Below, piece by piece: positions 1 through 9,089 of a stretch of DNA of 64,000 nucleotides; positions within the stretch are counted from its first letter, which is position 1, and each line of letters begins with the position of its first letter. Source of the DNA: JAYYPW01 sp036128855 (GTDB taxonomy: Bacteria > Pseudomonadota > Gammaproteobacteria > Comchoanobacterales > Comchoanobacteraceae); contig JAYYPW010000008.1 of assembly GCA_036128855.1 (NCBI GenBank), positions 124,001-188,000 of the forward strand, in the 5' to 3' direction. The notes under the pieces were generated by a model that did no database searches, was not told where the DNA came from, and worked only from the letters and a program-made list of their open reading frames with translations. The position numbers were made by a program, and so were the translations under genes.

Positions 1-20
1 TCCTCAAAGGAGCCATCTTA

Positions 21-1982
21 ATGAACGACAAAATGAAAAATCTTGCACTATGGGCAGTAATCATCTTCATACTAATGACTGTCTTTAGTAATTTTAGCCC
101 GAATAAAGATAGGGTTGATCATTTAAGGTATTCAGAGTTCAATCAGAGAGTCAAGCAAGGAGAAGTTGAATCTGTTGAAGTTAGTGAACGGACAATTAGC
201 GGAACCCTAACGAATGGCGAGCGTTTTAGTACGTACATGCCAATGCAAGATCCACAATTACTACCAAACTTACTTAAAAGTGGAGTAGAAGTAACTGGGA
301 AGCAACCAGAGCAACAAAGTCTTTTACTATCGATATTTATCCACTGGACACCGTTTTTGCTGTTAATCGGTCTGTGGCTGTGGGCGATGAGACAACTACA
401 AGGCGGCGGCTCTAGCGGTGGAAAAGGTCCTATGTCGTTCGGTCGCAGTCGAGCAAGATTAATGAATGACAAAGAAAAGCCTGTACTCTTTAAAGACGTA
501 GCAGGCATTGAAGAAGCTAAAGAAGACGTGCAGGAGTTCGTAGATTTCTTAAAAGACCCTACAAAATTTCAAAAACTCGGTGGAAAGATACCCTGTGGTG
601 CATTATTAGTAGGCTCACCAGGTACTGGTAAAACACTTTTAGCCAAAGCAGTAGCAGGTGAAGCAGATGTGCCTTTTTTTAGCATATCTGGCTCAGATTT
701 TGTAGAGATGTTCGTAGGGGTTGGGGCCTCAAGAGTTAGAGATATGTTCGACCAAGCTAAAAAACAAGCCCCCTGTATCATATTTATAGATGAAATAGAC
801 GCAGTAGGCAGACAACGTGGCGCTGGACTTGGTGGTGGGCATGACGAAAGAGAGCAAACGCTAAACCAGCTATTAGTAGAAATGGACGGTTTCGAAGGTA
901 AAGAAGGTATAATAGTTATGGCAGCGACAAACAGACCTGACGTACTTGATCCCGCTTTACTACGCCCAGGCCGTTTCGACAGACAGGTAAATGTACCATT
1001 ACCAGACATCAATGGCCGGTTAAAGATACTAGAAGTGCATTTGAACAAAATTATTTCAACAAAAGACGTTGATGCAAAATCAATCGCACGGGGCACACCA
1101 GGTTTTTCTGGGGCCGACCTAGGTAATCTAGTCAATGAGGCAGCTATTTTTGCAGCAAGAGAAAATAAAAAGAAAGTATCGCATGCTGAACTTGAGCGAG
1201 CAAAAGACAAAATTCTCATGGGGGCAGAGCGTCACACTATGGTAATGACAGAAGATGAGAAGAAATTAACAGCATATCACGAAGCTGGCCACGCAATTGT
1301 TGGCTTACTATCGCCAGATCACGACCCTGTCTATAAAGTCAGTATCATTCCTCGCGGTCGCGCTCTGGGCGTTACAATGTTTTTACCAGAAAGAGATCAG
1401 TACAGCCATTCACTTGAGAAACTTGAAAGTATGATTGCTGCTCTGTACGGAGGTAGAATTGCCGAAGAGCTAATTTTTGGAGAAAATAAAGTCACAACAG
1501 GTGCCTCTAACGATATCGAGCGAGCATCACAGATAGCAAGAAACATTGTTACGCGCTTTGGGCTAAATAAACTTCTTGGACCTATAAATTATGCGGGTCC
1601 TGATCAACACGACGTCTTTTTGGGGAAATCTGTAGGTAGAGAAAAAGAATGCTCGGAGCAAACTTCTTACCTGATAGATCAAGAGGTACGCAAGGTAATC
1701 GAAAGAAATTACAAGCGGGCTGTAAAGCTACTGAAAGAGAATCTTCCCATACTACACGCAATGTCAGATGCACTCATGAAGTATGAAACAATCGATACAA
1801 AGCAAATAGAAGATTTAATGGCAGGGAAAACTGTACGTGCTCCAGAAAACTGGTCTAACAACCTGAAAAAGCCAGAAAGCCCAGATAAAACTAAGAAAGT
1901 AACCCGTCGCGTATCTAAAAAGAAGACTGATGCACAAATGGAGTCTACAGATGATTCTGATGGAGAGACTGTAATCAGCTAA
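21..1982 (+). CDS. ftsH: ATP-dependent zinc metalloprotease FtsH
   Basis: Membrane-anchored AAA+ protease that degrades unassembled or regulatory membrane and cytosolic proteins. Two N-terminal membrane segments (about residues 7-25 and 103-123) flank a periplasmic loop. The AAA module has Walker A GSPGTGKT at 198-205 (most FtsH proteins have GPPGTGKT), Walker B ending FIDEID at 255-260, and the second region of homology around 302-322. The zinc site is HEAGH at 420-424, with a third acidic ligand probably Asp498. The last about 40 residues are a lysine-rich, then acidic, low-complexity tail. An AAAGGAG ribosome binding site precedes the ATG. glmM follows after 5 bases. In E. coli folP lies between the two, and it is missing here. 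Confidence 0.98.
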   Translation: MNDKMKNLALWAVIIFILMTVFSNFSPNKDRVDHLRYSEFNQRVKQGEVESVEVSERTISGTLTNGERFSTYMPMQDPQLLPNLLKSGVEVTGKQPEQQSLLLSIFIHWTPFLLLIGLWLWAMRQLQGGGSSGGKGPMSFGRSRARLMNDKEKPVLFKDVAGIEEAKEDVQEFVDFLKDPTKFQKLGGKIPCGALLVGSPGTGKTLLAKAVAGEADVPFFSISGSDFVEMFVGVGASRVRDMFDQAKKQAPCIIFIDEIDAVGRQRGAGLGGGHDEREQTLNQLLVEMDGFEGKEGIIVMAATNRPDVLDPALLRPGRFDRQVNVPLPDINGRLKILEVHLNKIISTKDVDAKSIARGTPGFSGADLGNLVNEAAIFAARENKKKVSHAELERAKDKILMGAERHTMVMTEDEKKLTAYHEAGHAIVGLLSPDHDPVYKVSIIPRGRALGVTMFLPERDQYSHSLEKLESMIAALYGGRIAEELIFGENKVTTGASNDIERASQIARNIVTRFGLNKLLGPINYAGPDQHDVFLGKSVGREKECSEQTSYLIDQEVRKVIERNYKRAVKLLKENLPILHAMSDALMKYETIDTKQIEDLMAGKTVRAPENWSNNLKKPESPDKTKKVTRRVSKKKTDAQMESTDDSDGETVIS

Positions 1983-1987
1983 ATCAT

Positions 1988-3337
1988 ATGGTTGGTGCTA
2001 GTGATTTTGGAACAGATGGCGTTAGAGGGCTAGTTGGCAAGGGGCCGATAACTTCCGTAGTATTTTTTCAGATCGGTTGTGCAGTTAGTCGTATATATCA
2101 GAATAAAGAAATAACACATGTTAAGCCATTGATACTTGTTGCACACGATGGTCGAGATTCGTTTAATGAGCTAGGTGGGGCATTGCTCGCTGGATTAGAA
2201 ACCCCCTATGCACAAGTACAAAATATGGGGTTATTACCTACACCCGTGCTCGCTTACCTTACAAAAAAACAACAAGCTGTTTGTGGTATTATGGTCACTG
2301 CTTCACACAATGATGCGCGGTACAATGGACTAAAGTTCTTTCAAGCTAGTGGTGAAAAATGGACTAAAAAAAATATCGACCGATTACTACAAGAAATTAA
2401 ACCTATAAATCAAGCCGGGTCGAATCAATATCTACCGTCATCTCCAGACAAAAACTTAGACTTTGCATACCGTATTTATCTTAATCACATAAAAACAGCG
2501 ATTGAAGATTTACCTAAGCTACAACGTAAGCTTAAAATTATAATAGATTGCGCAAATGGCGCAGCAGCGCAACTCGGGCCATGGATTTATGAAAGTGTTG
2601 GGTTTGAAGTACTAGTTATTCATAATAACCCGGATGGGCATAACATAAATCACAAATCAGGGAGTTTACACACAGCCGTATTACAAGAGTATGTTGTGGC
2701 AAATAATGCAGATGTTGGAATAGCTTTTGACGGAGATGGCGACAGACTGGTTTTAGTTGATGAAACTGGTGAGTTGCTAGATGGAGACAATATATTACAT
2801 ATTCTAGCTGAGTCAGGGCTAAATAAAGGTCATACAGGCGTTGTAAGTACTATCATGAGCAATACTGCGCTCACCAATAAGCTGAGTGAACTTGGCATAA
2901 AACACGCAAAAGTTACAGTAGGTGACAAGCATGTATATAAAAAATTAAAAACTGAAGGTTGGACTTTAGGTGGAGAACCGTCAGGGCATATTATAATCTT
3001 ACCGCATAATCAGTCTGGTGATGGTATTTTAGCTGGCTTAATTACAATCTTATGTGCATTTAATCACACAAAAAACTTATCTACATGGCGCAACAAGATG
3101 CCCAAATATCCAAGGGTTCTTTTAAATTTACCCCTGTTTTTAGATCAGGAGTCGCAGATAGCATTTGAGCGCTACCTGCCAACCATACAAAAAAAATTTG
3201 ATGGTGCTATACAGATAGATAGTCGCCGATCTGGTACTGAGCCAATATATCGTGTTGCATTAGAGGCTAAAGAGAGAGAGGTGCTCGATTTAGTACAGAC
3301 ACTGATTGAGAAAAAACATCAAACATTACTAGCGTAA
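1988..3337 (+). CDS. glmM: phosphoglucosamine mutase
   Basis: Converts glucosamine-6-phosphate to glucosamine-1-phosphate for UDP-GlcNAc, and hence for peptidoglycan and lipid A. Family motifs are all present: FGTDGVRG near the N-terminus, the phosphoserine loop TASHN with Ser106, the Mg-binding DGDGD at 248-252, the sugar-binding GGEPSGH, and the phosphate-binding RSGTEP at 414-419. The 449-residue length is normal. It sits directly behind ftsH and is probably co-transcribed with it. The start is the first ATG after the ftsH stop; no strong ribosome binding site is visible, which suggests translational coupling to ftsH. Confidence 0.97.
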   Translation: MVGASDFGTDGVRGLVGKGPITSVVFFQIGCAVSRIYQNKEITHVKPLILVAHDGRDSFNELGGALLAGLETPYAQVQNMGLLPTPVLAYLTKKQQAVCGIMVTASHNDARYNGLKFFQASGEKWTKKNIDRLLQEIKPINQAGSNQYLPSSPDKNLDFAYRIYLNHIKTAIEDLPKLQRKLKIIIDCANGAAAQLGPWIYESVGFEVLVIHNNPDGHNINHKSGSLHTAVLQEYVVANNADVGIAFDGDGDRLVLVDETGELLDGDNILHILAESGLNKGHTGVVSTIMSNTALTNKLSELGIKHAKVTVGDKHVYKKLKTEGWTLGGEPSGHIIILPHNQSGDGILAGLITILCAFNHTKNLSTWRNKMPKYPRVLLNLPLFLDQESQIAFERYLPTIQKKFDGAIQIDSRRSGTEPIYRVALEAKEREVLDLVQTLIEKKHQTLLA

Positions 3338-3384
3338 GCTAATCAAGGCTCGTATAATCAAGCTTATACCAGGATACTATCAAC

Positions 3385-4647
3385 ATGCCAAGAACAGAGC
3401 AAGCGAATAAATCAGATGATTTGATACGTGAGTTACAAGCTCGACGTAACGCAGTACTTATGTGTTTACCTGCTAATGGAGTCGTCATTATCCGTGCAGC
3501 AACAAAAAAAGTACGTAGTAATGATACCCACTATACATACCGACAAAACAGCCATTTTTATTATTTAACCAGTTTAGACACTGCAGGTACTCTATGCGTC
3601 ATGACGCATCAAGAAACCATACTGTTTTATAAGCCCCAAGATCCTGTATATGAGCGCTGGGAAGGAAAGCTCCCCACGGCCGAAGAAATACAAGCACAAA
3701 CAGGTTGTAGCCACATGCTACCGATAAGTGAATTCACGACTTGGTGTGAAAAAAATCTGAAAAAAAACATAAAAATATATGGACGTGTAGACGACAAGGC
3801 TTGGTATAAGCAGTGGTGGAGTGGTGAGTTTGCTGAAATAGATAATATGGTGATGCAGCTACGCGCAGTTAAATCAGATGCTGAGATAAATCTTCTGCAA
3901 CATGCCTGCAATATCACCGTCCAAGCACAGCAGGAAACGATAAAAAACAGTAAAAAATTTAGGTCAGAGTCAATAATAGCTGGCTATTTTAAATGGGCTT
4001 GTCATCATAGAGGCGCACCACATCTTGCCTATAATAGTATTGTGGCACAGGGAAATAATGCCTGTGTATTACACTATCATGCCTTAACAAGTCAAATTGA
4101 TGATGATAACTGTATTCTGATGGATGCAGGAGCTGAATATATGAATTATGCTGCAGATATAACACGAGTTTGGCCGAGTCGAGGCAAATTTACTGCAGAG
4201 CAAAAAGCTATTTATGAAGCCTGTTTAGCTGTTCAAAAGCAGTGTATTGCTCATGTGAAACCAGGCGTAACGCTACGAGACCTTAATAGCATCTGTGAGA
4301 TAGCTACTTGTCAGAAGTTACAAGATTTAGGGTTTTTGCAAGCAAGTATCGAAGAGATAAAGGAAAAAGGATTACATAAACCTTTCTTCTGCCATTCAGT
4401 AGGACATTCTATAGGTCTTGATGTACACGACCCAATGGACAAAGACAGAAAACTTGAGAAAAATATGGTGATTACTATAGAGCCTGGGATCTATATATCA
4501 CAAGAGAATACGCAAGTTAGCTCCGGCTTTAGAGGTATTGGTGTACGAATTGAAGACATGGTATGTGTAACAGAGAATGCAAGCTTAGTCATGAGTTCAA
4601 GCCTAGAAAAAAGCATAAAAGATATTGAATCACTTTGTAGCGGGTGA
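3385..4647 (+). CDS. pepP: Xaa-Pro aminopeptidase (aminopeptidase P)
   Basis: Cytosolic M24 metallopeptidase that removes N-terminal residues preceding proline. It has an N-terminal aminopeptidase-P domain (about 10-140) and a pita-bread catalytic domain. The five metal ligands can be assigned as Asp247, Asp258, His341, Glu366 and Glu390. Length (420 aa) is close to the E. coli enzyme (about 440). It is the first gene of a pepP-ubiH-ubiI operon, as in E. coli. The next gene starts 3 bases after its stop, so coupling is likely. Confidence 0.95.
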   Translation: MPRTEQANKSDDLIRELQARRNAVLMCLPANGVVIIRAATKKVRSNDTHYTYRQNSHFYYLTSLDTAGTLCVMTHQETILFYKPQDPVYERWEGKLPTAEEIQAQTGCSHMLPISEFTTWCEKNLKKNIKIYGRVDDKAWYKQWWSGEFAEIDNMVMQLRAVKSDAEINLLQHACNITVQAQQETIKNSKKFRSESIIAGYFKWACHHRGAPHLAYNSIVAQGNNACVLHYHALTSQIDDDNCILMDAGAEYMNYAADITRVWPSRGKFTAEQKAIYEACLAVQKQCIAHVKPGVTLRDLNSICEIATCQKLQDLGFLQASIEEIKEKGLHKPFFCHSVGHSIGLDVHDPMDKDRKLEKNMVITIEPGIYISQENTQVSSGFRGIGVRIEDMVCVTENASLVMSSSLEKSIKDIESLCSG

Positions 4648-4650
4648 AAA

Positions 4651-5802
4651 ATGAAAAGCAATGCACAGTATGATCTAATTATCGTAGGTGCGGGACCGGT
4701 TGGAATGCTAACTGCAATAGCATTAGCAGATAGAAACACTTCTATATGCCTCGTAGATCCTACAGACAATGAATTAACACCTAAATCACACCCCATGACT
4801 ATTCGCCAGTCAACCCAAACATTCTTATGTGCCATGCAAGTTTGGCCAGATCTACAAAATAGGAGCCATCCTTTAGGGCAAATCAATCTAGTGCATAACG
4901 AGCACTTCGGTTCAATACACTTTAAGCAGACACAGTTAGGTTATATCATCGATGCAGCACATCTTGTAAAGGCTTTACAAAAAAGCGTATCACAAAACCC
5001 ATGCATCAAATGGATACGAGGTGCCAGTTTAAGAAATCTAGTAGAGGATCAAGGTAGCTGGTCTTGCAAGATAGAAATAAGCGAGAAAACATCAAAGACA
5101 ATAACAGCCAAGCGGGTAATAGCATGCGATGGGGTATTATCAAATATCTGTGAGAGCTTGAAAACCCCGTATAAAAAAGTAGATAAAACGTTCTACAGCG
5201 CAATTGTAGAGGTACAAACTAGCAATTGGCAAGCTGGTTATGCATGGCAAGTAGTTATGGGCGAAGCAATAGCAGGGTTAATCCCCAGCCAAAAAGCTAA
5301 TAGCGGGCATGTCATTATAACCTCTGAAAAGCCACTAAATAATCTAGATAGGTGGGTTGAGGAGGCGTGTCAAGGACGGTTAGGCACTATACAAACCTGG
5401 CGTGAGAGCGGCATTATGCATTCATGTTTAAAAATGCGTGACCCTATGCAACAGCCAGGGGTAATTGCCTTGGGTAACGCCAGGTTAGCTTTACCACCTA
5501 TTGCTGCGCAAGGTTTTAATTTTGCAGTAGATGATATTAGAACTTTAGCACACTGGCAAAAACGTGGTACGTGGCAAAGTATGGATGCCAAAATCTGGCA
5601 GCAAGGCTGGTATCAGCATAGACAGCCGTATGCAGAGCAACTCTACCAAGACATGCAAAGGATTTGGACACACATGACACTCAAGCCATCCACACTAAGA
5701 GATTTAATCCATTCAGCAGCATGGAGTTGGATGGGATGTGACGCTAGATTGCAGGCTAGTATACAGCAAAAAGGCCAAGGAATGAGGGCTATTCATGAAT
5801 AA
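4651..5802 (+). CDS. ubiH: UbiH-type FAD-dependent ubiquinone hydroxylase
   Basis: Group A flavin monooxygenase of ubiquinone biosynthesis (2-octaprenyl-6-methoxyphenol hydroxylase type). It has the N-terminal dinucleotide fold IIVGAGPVGM and a C-terminal FAD motif GNARLALPPIAAQGFN. In that motif Asn replaces the usual Asp of the GD pair, a feature it shares with E. coli UbiH. Its position between pepP and a second hydroxylase supports the assignment. The reading frame overlaps the next gene by 8 bases. It is somewhat divergent from E. coli UbiH but full length (383 aa). Confidence 0.88.
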   Translation: MKSNAQYDLIIVGAGPVGMLTAIALADRNTSICLVDPTDNELTPKSHPMTIRQSTQTFLCAMQVWPDLQNRSHPLGQINLVHNEHFGSIHFKQTQLGYIIDAAHLVKALQKSVSQNPCIKWIRGASLRNLVEDQGSWSCKIEISEKTSKTITAKRVIACDGVLSNICESLKTPYKKVDKTFYSAIVEVQTSNWQAGYAWQVVMGEAIAGLIPSQKANSGHVIITSEKPLNNLDRWVEEACQGRLGTIQTWRESGIMHSCLKMRDPMQQPGVIALGNARLALPPIAAQGFNFAVDDIRTLAHWQKRGTWQSMDAKIWQQGWYQHRQPYAEQLYQDMQRIWTHMTLKPSTLRDLIHSAAWSWMGCDARLQASIQQKGQGMRAIHE

Positions 5803-6976
5803 AGCAAAAGAAAGCGTTTATGATGTCATAATTGTGGGTGCAGGTATAACAGGTTTAACCCTGGCATTACGATGTGCCCAGCTAGGCATGCAAATTAAAC
5901 TCATTGATAAAAAATCTCTACCTAGGCCAATGAAAGCACAAGAGATGTCTGCGTGGGTGAGTGCACTAAACAACCAGTCTATAAAGCACTTAATGCGCTT
6001 AGGAATATGGCAACTCCATGAAGATAAGTTATGGGCTGCACCATACCATGCTATGACAATAAATTCGGAGCAGGGTAAAAGCCATTTGCATTTTCACGCA
6101 CAAGATATACAGGCAGAGAATCTAGGACATATTGTTTGTAATCTACATTTACGAAGTTTATTAGCTGAGGCCGTTACGCAGTGTGAAAATATAGAAGTAG
6201 TTGAGCAAGAACTACGAAGTATCACACCAGAAAAAGGGTATTTAACCACCAAAACAGGACAAGTCTCTCAGGGTAGGTGGATTGTGGGTGCAGATGGTGC
6301 AGATTCTTGGGTACGCAAACAGGTAGGAATAACTGTAAAGACACAGAAATTGTACAGCCAAGAAGCACTAGTTGGACTGGTAAGCACTAAAAAACCACAT
6401 TTTGGTGAAGCATTACAATGTTTTTCGCGATATGGTGTGGTCGCATTATTACCGCACTTTGATTTAGATAAGCGCATTTTAGTATGGTCAAAAAACCAAA
6501 GTCACCATGAACTATCTCCTTACGAGATGATAGATAGAGTTTTTATGGATGTAAATGTGATTGAAGAGACCAACACATCTTGGAAAACGCATAGGATTCG
6601 TAGCCAGCAGGTAGATAAATACCATCAGGGCCGAGTTGTCTTAGTAGGAGATAGTGCATTAACCGTGCACCCTTTAGCCGGCCAAGGTTTAAATTTAGGT
6701 TTACAAGGCGTATCTTCTTTAGGAGATATACTAGAAACTGCTTTCTACAATCATCAAGATTGTTACCAGGAAAAATATGCCAGAGCTTATGAGAGAAAGA
6801 TTCGTGGTTTTAATAGTCTTACAAAGACCTTTATTGAGAGCTGTGATTATGTATGGCATAGCGATGCGCAGATAAATCAAAACATTGGGTATTATGGTTT
6901 AAAACTACTACAAAACATACCATGGCTGAAAAAACAATGTATACAACATGCTTTGTATGGATTAGCAGAAGAATAA
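5795..6976 (+). CDS. ubiI: UbiI/VisC-family FAD-dependent ubiquinone hydroxylase
   Basis: Second flavin monooxygenase of the UbiH/UbiF/VisC/COQ6 family. It shows VIIVGAGITG at the N-terminus and the FAD/ribityl motif VGDSALTVHPLAGQGLN. Position downstream of ubiH matches E. coli visC (ubiI), the C5 hydroxylase of aerobic ubiquinone synthesis. Sequence alone cannot exclude a UbiF- or UbiL-type regiospecificity. The start overlaps the 3' end of ubiH by 8 bases, so the two are probably translationally coupled. Confidence 0.82.
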   Translation: MNKAKESVYDVIIVGAGITGLTLALRCAQLGMQIKLIDKKSLPRPMKAQEMSAWVSALNNQSIKHLMRLGIWQLHEDKLWAAPYHAMTINSEQGKSHLHFHAQDIQAENLGHIVCNLHLRSLLAEAVTQCENIEVVEQELRSITPEKGYLTTKTGQVSQGRWIVGADGADSWVRKQVGITVKTQKLYSQEALVGLVSTKKPHFGEALQCFSRYGVVALLPHFDLDKRILVWSKNQSHHELSPYEMIDRVFMDVNVIEETNTSWKTHRIRSQQVDKYHQGRVVLVGDSALTVHPLAGQGLNLGLQGVSSLGDILETAFYNHQDCYQEKYARAYERKIRGFNSLTKTFIESCDYVWHSDAQINQNIGYYGLKLLQNIPWLKKQCIQHALYGLAEE

Positions 6977-7107
6977 TTTGAGCCGCTGTTAGAGGTTATA
7001 TACCAATATTTAACTGTGGACGAGGCAGACGTAAGCTATACATTCGGGTAAGTATTTGCTAGGTTAACGTATTATCGAAAAAAGTTAGAACGCCCCAACA
7101 AAGTGTT

Positions 7108-8043
7108 ATGAAAAGTAAAAGCTCTTTTAGTCATATAGTTCAATACAGCTTAATGCGAGTTTTTTTAGGCATATGCTACATACTGCCATGGAGGTTGTTA
7201 TATTGTCTTGCCAAACCTGCTGCCCAATTATTTCAATACTTAACTAAAAAGAAGTTGTCATTTATAGATGAAAATCTAGCACGCTGTTTTCCAGATAAGT
7301 CAAAAGAGGAGATAGCACATCTCAAAAGGAAAAGTTATCTTCAAGTCTTGACCGTCAACCTAGAGTTCATGAAGTTCTTTACACTCAGTACAAAAAGACA
7401 ACAGCAAATTTTAAGTAGTCATATACGCATAAAAAGCCCAGAGTTAATACAGAATCTACTAGATAAAAATCAATCTTGTATTCTTATAACGGCCCATTTT
7501 GGGAATTGGGAATGGTTAAATGCTAAATTGTCCAGACAGTTTCAGGGTAATTACAGCAGTGCATATAAAACATTAAAAAATCCTTTGGTAGAGAGTTATT
7601 TTTGGAAATTGCGTATGGACAGTATGCATGTAGGTTCGAAGCTTGGAGATAAACATAAATTTGTTAAAAACTATTTCAAAGATCTACGTATGCAAGAAAA
7701 AGGTGAGGCACAAGCTAAGGTCTATTTTATGGCGAGTGACCAAAAGCCAGAGAAAAGTCAAGAAAAGATACGGCTTACTTTTCTTGGCAGACAGACCGAT
7801 TTTATCTTAGGGCCAGAGAAACTCGCACGGCAAAAACAATTACCCATGCTCTATATAAAAATGCTCAGAACCAAAGCAGGGTATTATACCGTGACATTCA
7901 CGAAGATAGCATATGATCAGACAAAGCCACTCGGTGAAGCTACAAAAAAATACGCTGAGCTTTTAGAAGCACAAATACAAGAGCAGCCTGAAAGTTGGCT
8001 ATGGTGTTATAATCGTTGGAAAGGCATGAAGGAAGTAGAGTAA
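7108..8043 (+). CDS. LpxL/HtrB-family lipid A acyltransferase, paralogue 1
   Basis: Inner-membrane acyltransferase family that adds secondary acyl chains to lipid A. A hydrophobic N-terminal segment (about 15-33) precedes the HX4(D/E) catalytic motif HFGNWE (His130, Glu135). Other family hallmarks are GPEKLARQK and the C-terminal ESWLW. It is clearly paralogous over its whole length to the protein at 11446-12393. Which acylation step each performs cannot be told. No convincing ribosome binding site precedes the ATG. It stands 131 bases after ubiI, so it may have its own promoter. Confidence 0.87.
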   Translation: MKSKSSFSHIVQYSLMRVFLGICYILPWRLLYCLAKPAAQLFQYLTKKKLSFIDENLARCFPDKSKEEIAHLKRKSYLQVLTVNLEFMKFFTLSTKRQQQILSSHIRIKSPELIQNLLDKNQSCILITAHFGNWEWLNAKLSRQFQGNYSSAYKTLKNPLVESYFWKLRMDSMHVGSKLGDKHKFVKNYFKDLRMQEKGEAQAKVYFMASDQKPEKSQEKIRLTFLGRQTDFILGPEKLARQKQLPMLYIKMLRTKAGYYTVTFTKIAYDQTKPLGEATKKYAELLEAQIQEQPESWLWCYNRWKGMKEVE

Positions 8044-8067
8044 TCGTAAGATGAAGAAAAAGAATGC

Positions 8068-8874
8068 TCAGGTGTTTTTATAAATATCAGATAAAATAGG
8101 GTTAATGCGATCTTTTAATGCTGCTTTAGCGCGTACAGACGCGTAGGTTGCTTGCTTGGTATCGTCCACTATCAATTGTGCAAAGGTCACTACTTTTTCA
8201 CCTTTGCGCGCAAACCCTACAAACCAACCCACTTGTCTGTCGCTTATCTTGTTACCATTGGCGTCTTGTTGCGAACCATTACCTGTTTTTCCATAGAGTT
8301 TCCAGCCATTCGGTAGCGTCTCTTGATACATGATATTTTTAGTTTTTTCTTGTGCATCTACGCTTATAGGTAGTGTGTTTGTGACAAGCTTATTCAAAAA
8401 ATCTATTTGTTCTTGTGCTGATATGGCAAGCGAACTTGATAACCAAGATTCAGAAAGTCCGTTGTGCATGCCTTTATCACCGGAAACATCTTGATTGCCA
8501 TATTGAAAACGTTTTGTGTATCTAGAGAATTGTTTTTCACCTAGTTTTTTCGTGATAACTTGTGAATACCAAACACAGCTATTGGCGAGCCACATTTTTG
8601 GATTATGGGGTTGTTTCCATTGTTCCAACCAATCCACATAACCTGATGTAAAATCCCAAGTAGGATGTGTTTCGTCGATCAATATATGCGCATCAAAGCC
8701 CATCAAGCTGATGGGGATCTTAAAAGTAGAGGCAGGTGTGTAGCGTTGTGCACAATCACCTTCCTGGAAAATAATTCTGTTGTTTGTGGATGCAATCAAA
8801 CATGCCTTAGTGCTGGTGTTACAGGTGCTAGTTAGCGCGCAAAATAGTAATCCTAAATAGCTAGTGTGCTGCAT
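8068..8874 (-). CDS. class D (OXA-type) beta-lactamase
   Basis: Serine beta-lactamase or related penicillin-binding hydrolase of the periplasm. The class D motifs are complete and correctly spaced: STFK at 49-52 (nucleophile Ser49, carboxylated Lys52), SCV at 99-101, YGN at 125-127, a conserved Trp144, and KTG at 196-198. The N-terminal 24 residues are hydrophobic with Ser/Thr/Ala and look like a signal peptide, although a standard lipobox is not present. It is convergent with the acyltransferase gene, 24 bases apart. No integron, cassette or insertion-sequence context is visible, so it looks like a resident chromosomal gene. Confidence 0.93.
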   Translation of the reverse strand: MQHTSYLGLLFCALTSTCNTSTKACLIASTNNRIIFQEGDCAQRYTPASTFKIPISLMGFDAHILIDETHPTWDFTSGYVDWLEQWKQPHNPKMWLANSCVWYSQVITKKLGEKQFSRYTKRFQYGNQDVSGDKGMHNGLSESWLSSSLAISAQEQIDFLNKLVTNTLPISVDAQEKTKNIMYQETLPNGWKLYGKTGNGSQQDANGNKISDRQVGWFVGFARKGEKVVTFAQLIVDDTKQATYASVRAKAALKDRINPILSDIYKNT

Positions 8875-9089
8875 TGAGTCTCCTGGCGCATATATCGAAC
8901 GATTTGTGATCAGTGCTCAGTTAATCCTGATCATGCTGGTCACAATGATAACACGAATTTACCAAAACGTATTGTACGCATGATAAGCTGATTGTTATGT
9001 AGATCTCAATACTAGCTTAATCTTTTCTTTCCTCATATTTTACATTACAATCATGGTATTGAATAATAATTTAGCTATTTAGGATTATA

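Noticed and set aside
569..1219. 216-codon open frame antisense to ftsH
   Set aside because: It lies entirely opposite a conserved AAA domain, has no recognisable motif and no ribosome site; a mirror of codon bias in ftsH.
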